64,000 nucleotides of DNA from positions 1 to 64,000 of the forward strand of contig CAVQBF010000007.1 of assembly GCA_963710615.1 (NCBI GenBank), given 5' to 3'. This document shows, in pieces, positions 55,769 through 64,000 of this stretch; positions within the stretch are counted from its first letter, which is position 1, and each line of letters begins with the position of its first letter. Origin of the DNA: GCA-2746605 sp963710615 (GTDB lineage Bacteria > Bacteroidota > Ignavibacteria > Ignavibacteriales > Melioribacteraceae). Made by a program: the position numbers and the translations under genes. The notes under the pieces are model-generated. The model searched no databases. It had not been told where the DNA came from and worked only from the letters and a program-made list of their open reading frames with translations.

Positions 55769-55805
55769 TATGTTATCCTCTTTGTACGCGCTAAATGCAA
55801 TAATA

Positions 55806-57530
55806 TTACAGCCTTAAAAATATTTGAAATTTACCATTAGATGCTCCTAAAATCGGTAAATCCGGGAAGGATATGAGCTGCCTGAAAATGAAAAGTTCCT
55901 TCGATATAATTTTCGCAAAAATTAGTAATAACTAGCTCACCGGAATTTGGTGGAGCATATTGACTGCTGTAAGGAATGTTCCACCAGCAACTTGATAAGT
56001 CAGTCGAGCGACATAAGCGAGCATCTGGACCTCCAATCGCAAATTTTCCGGTTTTATAATCAACATTTTTACCTACAATTTCCATTACTGCTGTCACTCC
56101 GGTAACATTAGGTAGGATTGCGTTAGAGACAGTTTTAATACGAAGAGAGTTTGAAATATAGCTTGACTCTTTTGAAACATCTTGACCGCTAGCGTTTATA
56201 CTTAGAGCTTCATAATTATAAGTTCCTAAGTTAGCCGTTAAAAAAAAGTCTTTTTGGGCTATAGTAGCGCTATCACAACCACCGTATTTATAATTTTTAT
56301 CAAAATATTGATTGAAGTAAAGCCAAAACCTGCTGTTGAGAAAACAGGAGGTATTAATGCTTCACCTTTAACAATTTTTTTAGTGTTTAAATATCCAACT
56401 CTATTATTATAAAATTGGATCGAATTATTAGTTGCTAAATGCGCAATTCCGGTAGAATCGGTATTCTGAGTCAGATTTATAATTAATGAATCTTCCATTG
56501 CCTGACAGAAATAGTCCTTTACTACATCTCCCTCACCCTCATTAAGAGAATATCCATAGTAGGTTGCCAAACCTTTACTGCGCCACGCTTCTGCCATATT
56601 ATTTGTTGTAGGACCATCTGCGGTATGGCCACTATAACAATGGTTACCGAAAAGAACAACATCAGTAAGATCAATTGATGATTTCCTAATGTATTCGTCT
56701 GTTACCAAAACCTTGTAATATCCCCCGCGAACTTTATTGTCCCTGGTGGTTATTAAAGAGGCTAATTCAAGTTCACCATTTTCTAATTTATCTAGTGGCA
56801 AGTCCTCAGTTGATTTTACAGCTTTCAAAAACATATCAGTTTGTGATTCAGTACCTGGCCCTGGCGCCTGTAAACTATAATTTGTATTTACAAAAAATCC
56901 ATTTTTTTTCCCATGAGTGTTAAGTATAATAAACCCATAATCACCAAAACTATTAACAACATCAAAACCAACATCCCCTTCACTAACAACTGTAACATCA
57001 AATATTTCACTACCACCTTCAAATAGTTTTAATTGTCTACCATAGTCACCATAACTCAAATTCTACAGAAAATGGATTTAATACTAATACTTTATTATTC
57101 TTTATTTTTTTTGTTGAGTTACTTTGAGTATTAAAATCAAATTTACTTAATTGGTTTGCTGGCACCACCTCCTCTTATTAAGTGACGTCCGTTTTCATCT
57201 GTAGGAATTAATAATATAGAACTGCGTAAACCATTATTAAAATATATTTCTACTACAGATGGTCCATCGTAATATGCTTCTTTTACATTTTCTTGAGATA
57301 CTATCCACTGCCCCATTGCATTTAGAGCACTTATTGAGTCTTGAGTTGCAAGTAAGTGTATCCGCATAAACAGTACCAGCACCGTTTAGTACTACAAGGT
57401 TATTTGCTATTTTTTGTTCTGTAGTCTGGTCATTGGGCGGTTCATTTACACCGCCATCTTCATTACAGCTCCATACAACTAGCAGCATGCAGATTATTAA
57501 GATGCTGGTTGTTATTGTTTTTTTTAACAT
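55806..57530 (-). pseudogene. Lipoprotein with clan CD (caspase/gingipain-like) peptidase domain, broken by several frameshifts
   Basis: It starts with a lipobox (VWSC). The segments in order are QDSISALNAMGQWIVSQ, NNKVLVLNPFSVEF, SFGDYGFIILNTHGKKNG, DVVLFGNHCYSGHT, MAEAWRSKGLATYYGYS and a C-terminal ELVITNFCENYIEGTFHFQ domain. The His-Gly after a hydrophobic strand (codon at 56913-56915) and the Cys after a second strand (56637-56639) form the clan CD dyad of caspases, gingipains and CHAT domains. The pieces fall in different frames with breaks near 57355, 57150, 57060, 56330 and 55860. A functional gene would give about 570 residues. It could be a true pseudogene or a poorly resolved stretch. 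Confidence 0.72.
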
Positions 57531-57568
57531 ATATATACTCCTTTATTCTTTAGTAGATTTATTTGTCG

Positions 57569-59590
57569 TTACTTCATTAACAGCATTTTTTTAGTCTCAA
57601 TTAAACCTCCAGCCCTAATTGTGTAGAAGTAAAATCCACTTGATAGCTTACTTGCATCAAAATCTACTTGATAGTTACCAGCCGCTTGCTGTTCATTTAC
57701 TAAGGTTGAAACTTCTTTGCCTAAAACATCATAAACTTTTAACGTAACACTTACATTGTCATCACGAACCTGCCTGCCGGCAGGCAAGGCTTGTTTTGGG
57801 ATCTCCGAATTGCTAAGATGCTGAAACGAGCCTGCCTGCTGGTCGGGCAGGTTCAGCATGACAGAATTTGATGGGATTGAGTATTTTATTGTTGTACTTG
57901 GGTTAAAAGGATTTGGATAGTTTTGATTTAATAAATATTCATTCGGAAACTTATTTTTTACTTCTTCAACAGAAGTGGCACTTATTACTTCAGAAACTGC
58001 AGCAAATGCATCTACTTTTCCATATCCCCAATTGGGATTTGGAGTTGTCCCTGTAAAATTATCTGAGCGGGCAGTGTTTTGTAGTATTTCCTTAACTTCT
58101 ACAGAATTTAACAAAGGATTAGCTTCCAACATTAGTGCAATTATTCCAGTTAATACTGGAGCCGCTCCACTGACGGCACTTTGTATTCCATACTTTCCTT
58201 CGCCCCCATTTATTAAAACATGTGGGAAAGAGGCAAAGTATGAACGTTCAGCATAAGTAGAAATATTTGAATTTCCAGGAACACTTACAGTCATTCCCAA
58301 TCTTTCATCATAAGTTGGTCCAACACCGCTGCCTACCCATAAATCACCCTCTCCAACTTCGTTTCCTATATCTGTACGGGATATTCCATTAATATCTAAC
58401 CAATTTTGGCGAATTACATAAGAATTTGGCACAATGTTATTGTGTGCTGAAGCTAGATCCCAAACAGTATATCCTGGAACTGCAAAAGATTCAAATATAT
58501 TACCACTTCCTGCAAAAATACGAGAAGGATTTAACGAGGCATGAAAACCGCCATCACTTATTTGTGTCCCGGTTAAACGAAGAGTAAAATTTCCGGCAGT
58601 TTTAAAATCGATCATGATTTCCCGTTTGTTATTTTCAGCGCCAAAAAAATCAACACTACTTCCATTGTGGTAATAGCTGAATTCATTTTCAAACTGCTGA
58701 TCCCTTATTTGATTAGTTGCTGGTGATAAAAATGGTCCAGATGTTTTAGTTGGAGTAACAATTTCTACATCAAATTTATCATTATCACTATACCACAAAT
58801 CCAGCCTCAATTGAGTAGAAGTGTTTTTAATCTTAATATCAATTGTTTGCCCTTGAGCAATTGTACCCGCAGCATGATTATCTAAACCGCCATCATCACT
58901 GCTGCCGCTTACAAATATCTGTCCTGGATGCTCTGAACCAAACTCACTATCTATCATTCGGGAAAGAGAACTTGTGCCATCCATTGGTCCGCCAACACTG
59001 CCAAAATTTGCTAACATAACAACGGGCATATCCATTTCACTAGCCTTCGTTTTTACAAAAGTTATGGCAGTTTGGATTAGATCAGGATTATAAAATGGCG
59101 CTTCGGCTGGTTCATCATCGTGAGCAGGGGCGCCCTCGGTTGTGGTTTTTACTATTATAATATTTGAATTTGGAGCCATACCGGAATATAAACCATTACT
59201 TGCTTTTCCATTTCCGGCAGCTAAACCAGTGGTAGATGTTCCATGCCCAACTGCATCTCTAGTGGCTAACAAAGTTCCACTTGATAAAGCTGAATTAATT
59301 TGATCTTCGTTATAAATAGTACCAACCTTATAAGGATTGTTTGGATCATTAGCACCTGTATTATCCGTTAAATCAAAAATATAAAGAATACGGGTTGTAC
59401 CGTCTTCATTTGTAAAATCGGGATGTGTATAATCAATTCCTCTATCCAAAATTGCTACAATTACTCCATTACCTTTTATTCCTAAATCAGACCAAACTTT
59501 ATTTACTCCAGTTTCATTTCTAACTTTGTCATCTGAGACCAGAGTTGATTGGAATCCCAAAAGTATTAAAAGTAGTATTGCAGTTTTCAT
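57569..59590 (-). CDS. Secreted subtilisin-family (S8) serine peptidase with T9SS sorting domain
   Basis: The protein is about 673 residues with a signal peptide. The S8 domain carries catalytic Asp in VAILDRGIDYTHPDF, His in GHGTSTTG and Ser in AVSGAAPVLTG. A beta domain is inserted between the His and Ser regions, and the C-terminal T9SS type A sorting domain holds NYPNPFNPSTTIKYSIP, YDVLGKEV and KKMLLMK. The start at 59590 fits the signal peptide and an AAAGGT site; an upstream in-frame ATG (59632) overlaps the previous stop. A GC-rich repeat is inserted in frame within the sorting domain. Confidence 0.93.
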   Translation of the reverse strand: MKTAILLLILLGFQSTLVSDDKVRNETGVNKVWSDLGIKGNGVIVAILDRGIDYTHPDFTNEDGTTRILYIFDLTDNTGANDPNNPYKVGTIYNEDQINSALSSGTLLATRDAVGHGTSTTGLAAGNGKASNGLYSGMAPNSNIIIVKTTTEGAPAHDDEPAEAPFYNPDLIQTAITFVKTKASEMDMPVVMLANFGSVGGPMDGTSSLSRMIDSEFGSEHPGQIFVSGSSDDGGLDNHAAGTIAQGQTIDIKIKNTSTQLRLDLWYSDNDKFDVEIVTPTKTSGPFLSPATNQIRDQQFENEFSYYHNGSSVDFFGAENNKREIMIDFKTAGNFTLRLTGTQISDGGFHASLNPSRIFAGSGNIFESFAVPGYTVWDLASAHNNIVPNSYVIRQNWLDINGISRTDIGNEVGEGDLWVGSGVGPTYDERLGMTVSVPGNSNISTYAERSYFASFPHVLINGGEGKYGIQSAVSGAAPVLTGIIALMLEANPLLNSVEVKEILQNTARSDNFTGTTPNPNWGYGKVDAFAAVSEVISATSVEEVKNKFPNEYLLNQNYPNPFNPSTTIKYSIPSNSVMLNLPDQQAGSFQHLSNSEIPKQALPAGRQVRDDNVSVTLKVYDVLGKEVSTLVNEQQAAGNYQVDFDASKLSSGFYFYTIRAGGLIETKKMLLMK
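57757..57863. repeat. GC-rich palindromic repeat inside the subtilase sorting-domain coding sequence
   Basis: This segment of about 107 bp is bounded by TGTCAT and ATGACA and contains the 16-bp palindrome TGCCTGCCGGCAGGCA (57771-57786) and a second CCTGCC/GGGCAGG hairpin. It is far richer in GC than its surroundings. It adds about 35 residues (including KQALPAGRQV) between YSIP and VTLKVYDVLGKEV without breaking the frame. Confidence 0.8.
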
Positions 59591-59631
59591 TATTTTACCT
59601 TTTATAATTTTATTTACCAAGATATTGTCCA

Positions 59632-61222
59632 TTATTTCATTAGAAGCATTTTTTTGGTTTCTACAAATTTATCAGTCCTAAGTTGGTAATAGTATATTCC
59701 ACTTGATAATCGACTTCCATCAAATTCTAACTTATAATTACCGGGACTTTGAACTTCATTTACTAAGGTTGCCACTTCTTTTCCTAGTACATCATAAATT
59801 TTTAGTTGTACCATAGACTCTTCGACTCCGCTCAGAGTGACATTAAGTTTGTCATTCCGGACCTGATCCGGAATCTGATAACTTATTGTTGTGGCTGGAT
59901 TAAACGGATTTGGATAATTTTGTTGTAACAAAAAATCATTGGATTATAACTTCTGAAGTTCTTATTCCAACATAGTATTTAGCTAAAGATGGGTTGTTAT
60001 ATCGAGCCACAAAAAATTCCATTGTTGTTGTAATCCCCAGCAACCACAATTTTTCCATCAGATTGAATTGCGACACTTCTACCGTGAGTATTACTTGAAA
60101 ATGCATTATCAACTTTCCCATCATTATCGAAAGTAACATCTAAGCTTCCATCGACATTATATCTAGCTAATGCAAGATTTTGATCAAAAGAAGACGTACC
60201 ATTAGAATATCCCGTAAGGACTATTTTTCCATCAGATTGTATTACCATACTTTGTGCAAAATCACTTCGACCTGAATCAAAATCCGTAATTACAATGCCA
60301 TCTGCACCAAAAGAAACGTCTAAAGTTCCATCAGTATTATAACGAACTAATGCAAAATCCTCATCAATGCTATTTTTAGAATAACCTGCCACTACGATTT
60401 TACCATCTGGTTGAATTGCCAAATCGTTTGCTACATCCTTACCGGCTCCAATTGGTGTAATAACTTGTCCAAAGGAGAAATCCACTGTATCCATTAGTAT
60501 TATAACGGACCAAAGCAAAATCAGAAAATTCCTGTTTCGCCCGCCACTATTATTTTTCCATCTGTTTGTATAGCTACACTGTTTGCTTTTTCCCCTTCTC
60601 CAAAATCTGTATATAACCCTTCCATCATCATCAAAAGAAGCATCTAAGCTGCCATCGATGTTATAGCGAGCTAAGATATAGTTGTATTTTCCAATTTTAT
60701 CAGCCCATCCAGCGACAATAATTTTTCCATCAGATTGAATAACTAAACTTCTTGGGTTTATAGCGCCACCTTCGATATCGTCAAAAGAAGTGCTTACCTT
60801 ACCATCAACTCCAAATGAAGCATCTAAGCTTCCATTATTATTATAGCGAACCAGTTGCATAACTTACAAAATGCTCGAAGAGAACTACAATTTTCCCATC
60901 GGCTTGTAATGTTAAATCATAAGCTTCTCTACCACCATCCTTTAAAAAAACTATTCCATCCGTATCGAAAGAAGTATCTAGGCTTCCATCTAAATTATAT
61001 CTAACCAGAAAAAGATCCCCACCGCCAACAAATGAGCCTACGACAATAATTTTACCATCATCTTGAATTGCCATACTGTATCCTATACGACTACCATCAT
61101 CAAAAGCAGTTCTAACAAATCCACCAGTTACCAAAAGTTGGATCTAATGCACCATCTTGTGCTGTTAATATATTTGTTAAAAAGTAAATTATTGTAATTA
61201 TGTAAAAGTATTTTAGTTTCAT
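59632..61222 (-). pseudogene. Secreted delta-60 repeat protein with T9SS sorting domain, multiply frameshifted
   Basis: From ATG 61222 (after AAGGAG) come a signal peptide and DPTFG, then repeated units of the pattern VRYNxDGSLDxSFxxDG...AIQxDGKIVVAG, the uncharacterised delta-60 repeat, in at least five copies. The end is a T9SS sorting domain (NYPNPFNPATTISYQIP, YDVLGKEV, KKMLLMK). The pieces are offset by breaks near 61130, 60870, 60600-60480, 59990 and 59940. Delta-60 repeats probably form a surface beta-propeller. Its stop overlaps the first possible subtilase start, so the two may be cotranscribed. Confidence 0.82.
59815..59877. repeat. Two palindromic repeat units inside the delta-60 protein's sorting-domain coding sequence
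   Basis: Unit A has ACTCT / AGAGT arms (59817-59821, 59834-59838). Unit B has ATTCCGGA (59854-59861) and TCCGGAAT (59867-59874) with flanks GTC and CTG, the same layout as the intergenic family. Together they add DQVRNDKLNVTLSGVEES in frame between YQIP and VQLKIYDVLGKEV. Confidence 0.8.
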
Positions 61223-61252
61223 ATTTTTCTCCTTTTCTGCAGTATATTTCTC

Positions 61253-61271
61253 CCGCCCAAATAATGGGCGG
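61253..61271. repeat. Hairpin CCGCCCA...TGGGCGG between kinase and delta-60 genes
   Basis: A 7-bp perfect stem (61253-61259, 61265-61271) with a five-base loop lies downstream of the kinase gene on the minus strand. It has no clear T tract and may be a weak transcript end. Confidence 0.5.
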
Positions 61272-61369
61272 TAAGCTCCTAATAATTATATGCGTAAAAA
61301 GTGCAGCAAAAGGCTCAATTAAACCAAATAATATTTTGAGAACTGTCAGAAAAATCTAAGAGAAATGTA

Positions 61370-63950
61370 TTAGGATGATTTATTGAAAGATTCTAAAAGA
61401 TTATTGTACTTTTCTAATTTTTCTGTATTGTCTAACTTTTTATAAAGTTCTACAAGTGCTTTTAAAAAATCTTGAATGGATTTTTTATTATCGGGTAAAT
61501 TTTCAATGTAGTATTCATAACTTGGGATTAATAATTTTTCTGCTTCGTTCAGTTTGCTTAATCCAACCAGAGCAATTCCTAATTCACCTTTATTGGACCA
61601 AATCTCCCAATTGTCCTCCGGCATTTTAGCTTTTTTTATTTTTAAACTCTTTCGTAAATAGTTTTCTGCTTCGCTAAAATTACCGGTATTTATAAAAATT
61701 CTGCCAAGCCAATTGTAACTTGTGCCAACAAGAGGATGATCGGCTGGATAGGTTTTGCGATATTGCTTTATTCCATCCTTAAAATACTTTTCGGATTTAT
61801 CATAATTTTCTCGATGATATTCCAAAACGCCCAAATTATTTAGGGCAAGTCCAACGTCAGGATGATCCTCACCCTTTAGCCTATATTTTAAATCGTAAGA
61901 TTTATTTAAGTAAACTTCAGCCGAATCATACTCGTTTTTTAAAATGTAAAGTCGCGCCATATTATTATAAGAACTCCCTGCTTCAGGTCTATTTCCTCCA
62001 AGGACTTCAAGAATAATTGCTAAAGATTCTTTATAGTATTTCTCTGATTCATCAAGTTTTCCAACATCCATATAACTAATGGCAAGATTATTCATCATTA
62101 CAGCTAAATTTCTTGTCTTTTTCACCTTCAACCATTTTTGAGATATCAATTGCTTCCAAATACAATTTTTCTGCTTCATCATTCTCACTAAAATTCATTT
62201 TTATTATAGCATGATTATTTAAAGCATCACCAAAAATTTTAATTGGCTCGGTTAAAACCTCTCTAAATATCTCAATAGATTTTCCATAAAGAGAGTCGGC
62301 TTTTTTATAGTCGCCAATCCAATCATAATAATTTGCTAAGTCATGAATGCTTTCAGCCGTCTCTTTGCTTTGCATACCATAAATATTCAAGTTCATTTCA
62401 TACGATTTTTCTAGAAACGGTTTTCCTTTGTCATATTCGCCTAAATTTACATATGTGTTGCCCAAAGTACTTCTAATGGAGGCCTCAACTTCGGGTTGAT
62501 CTTTTAAATCTTCTTCAACATTTTCAGAAGCTTTATCAAGAATATCGTATACTTTTACATCTCTTCCAATTTCACTTGGGTCAACTGATGAAAGAATGCT
62601 AGTTAAAAAGTCATTAACTTTTTCAAACTTTGCATTTTCAATTTTTGCCTTATCTCTCTCTTCAGCTGCAATTCTACCTTGATAAATTATTGCAGCAATT
62701 CCAGACAAAAGAATAATGTTAAACAAAATAAAAAGTGTAACACCGGCTTTATTTCTTTGAACAAATTTTGTAAATCGATAAGTGTAAGTATCTTCTCTTG
62801 CTGATACTGGTTGCCCTTTTAAATATCTATTTATATCATTTATTAAGCCCTGAACAGAAACATATCTTTGTGTTGAATCTTTATGCATGGCTTTTAAAAC
62901 AATGTTATCAAGATCACCTTTAAGTTTTCTATGAAACTCTTTATTAACATCTATTTTTGAATCACTGACCTTTTCTTGATTGCTTAACTCTTTAGTTCTC
63001 TTTTGAATAATCTCACTTGGCTTTAAAATTTTACCTTCATCTAGAATTTTACTTATGGCCAATGGCGAAATGTTAAATATTTTATATGGAGGATCCCCAG
63101 AAAGTAACTGGTACAATAATACTCCAAGCGAATAAATATCACTTGAGGTTGTTATGTTCTCTCCTTTAATTTGCTCGGGACTTGCATATTCCGGAGTTAA
63201 ATGCCATATTCCGGTTTTTGTTAATCCACCCTTTTCCGGATCAATATTCTCATCAAGTAATTTTGCAACTCCAAAATCTAAAAGCTTTACCCTGCCTTCT
63301 TGATTAACCAAAATATTGCCGGGTTTAATATCTCTATGCACTACAAGATTTTGGTGTGCATACTGAATTGCTTCACAAACTGTTATAAATAATTTAAGGC
63401 ATTCTTCAATTTTAAGTTTTTTTTGTATACAATATTCAGTAATTGGAATGCCGTCTATGTATTCCATAACCAAATAAGGAAGTCCCTCTTCAGTTTTTCC
63501 GCCATCAAATAGTTTTGCTATATTGGGATGTTGCAGGTTTGCAAGTGTTTGTCTTTCATTCTGAAAACGTCTTACTAAATATTCAGATGAGAGTCCTTGT
63601 TTCAATATCTTAATAGCTACACGCTGTTCAAATTCTTTATCGTCTCTTTTCCCGGCAAAGACTATTCCCATTCCACCAATACCAATTTCCTCTTCAATTA
63701 GGTATGAACCAATATGTTTGCCAATTAGTGGATGCGGTCCTACATTATCTTCTGAAAATATATTGCGGTCGGTTTTAACTTCAAGAAAATCATCATTTTT
63801 TTCATAGGCTTGCAAGAGCGAACGTACTTCACCTTCATATTTTTTTTCATCTTCAGGAAGATTGTTAAAAAAAGCATCCCGACTCAATCTATCTAATTCA
63901 AGTGCTCGTTCGAAAATGGATTTTATTATATTATTAAAGGAATTATTCAT
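61370..63950 (-). pseudogene. Transmembrane Ser/Thr kinase with TPR array, paralogue 2, one-base insertion
   Basis: It has the same plan as the kinase at 37.2-40.0 kb: glycine loop IGIGGMGIVFAGK, VAIKILK, HRDIKPGN and LDFGVAK, then a membrane helix (VTLFILFNIILLSGIAAII) and TPR repeats. The frame breaks in an A5 run (plus-strand T5 at 62118-62122) after MVEGEK. Removing one base joins it to RNLAVMMNNLAISY and the remaining TPRs, for 859 residues. Its sigma gene, if present as in the other pair, would lie beyond the window's end. Confidence 0.92.
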
Positions 63951-64000
63951 CTTTTCTTTTTGTGGGAGATATTAGTTTATTTCTCTGTAAAGCCATGCTT

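Noticed and set aside
57143..57382. An independent 79-residue gene
   Set aside because: It is a middle fragment of the frameshifted caspase-fold lipoprotein gene, as shown by its continuity with the pieces before and after.
57757..57863. An insertion sequence end or transposon
   Set aside because: The element is about 107 bp, without a transposase or target-site duplication that I can see. It is better described as a palindromic repeat.
1..64000. CRISPR arrays, tRNA or rRNA genes, integrases and phage genes
   Set aside because: No regularly spaced repeats, no tRNA arm motifs in a plausible arrangement and no recombinase motifs were seen while reading. A covariance search was not possible here.

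Overview
The window is AT-rich bacterial chromosome. Several traits point to the Bacteroidota/Chlorobiota/Ignavibacteria group, most likely an Ignavibacteria-like lineage: C-terminal type IX secretion (T9SS) sorting domains, secreted Asp-box (VPS10/BNR) beta-propeller proteins, lipoproteins, and ECF sigma factors paired with TPR-bearing Ser/Thr kinases. That placement is an inference from gene content. I found no rRNA, tRNA, CRISPR array, transposase or prophage.

Layout. 0-9 kb: mostly minus-strand housekeeping genes (PhoH/PIN ATPase, a DUF302 / thioredoxin reductase / thioredoxin-like operon, a secreted C1 peptidase), with an aldehyde dehydrogenase on plus. 9.9-10.3 kb: an AT-rich gap with DnaA-box-like sites, where gene direction switches. 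10-27 kb: mainly plus strand, with a secreted serine hydrolase, two long Asp-box propeller proteins, clpB (minus), and mnmE-mnmG-rsmG-murQ with two parS sites upstream of mnmG. Together this looks like an origin-proximal domain. 27-34.6 kb: minus-strand small operons (SPFH/Arc, NYN-LOTUS, GNAT/nucleotidyltransferase/thioesterase, a second C1 peptidase, ferredoxin/U32). 34.8-40 kb: a lipoprotein of the cholesterol-dependent cytolysin superfamily, divergent from an ECF sigma/Ser-Thr kinase pair. 40-43 kb: a tandem-MerR regulator with an alpha/beta hydrolase, then exonuclease III. 43-49.5 kb: an ECF sigma, anti-sigma and envelope-protein cluster whose genes share one promoter motif. 49.5-55.5 kb: a sugar isomerase/esterase pair, a GntR-regulated membrane operon and an ABC exporter. 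55.5-64 kb: secreted or lipidated proteins (caspase-fold lipoprotein, T9SS subtilase, T9SS delta-60 repeat protein) and a second TPR kinase.

Main results. (1) Five copies of CACAAG-N16-CGTCATAA, with fixed spacing, precede an ECF sigma gene, its putative anti-sigma gene, a Spy-like gene, a CotH-kinase lipoprotein and a DUF1566 lipoprotein. This defines a probable self-regulated envelope-stress regulon. (2) A lipid-anchored cytolysin homologue lacks the usual cholesterol-recognition undecapeptide. (3) Short palindromic repeats of one family lie between genes, and are also inserted in frame at the same loop of the T9SS sorting domains of two adjacent genes. (4) parS and DnaA-box clusters suggest the replication origin region.

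Caution: at least nine otherwise conserved genes are broken by single-base indels, several at short homopolymers, and three more genes at 55.5-61.2 kb are broken repeatedly. Many breaks hit genes expected to work (clpB, mnmE, exonuclease III). Assembly error is the simplest explanation, so the feature list gives the reconstructed full span of each of these genes.
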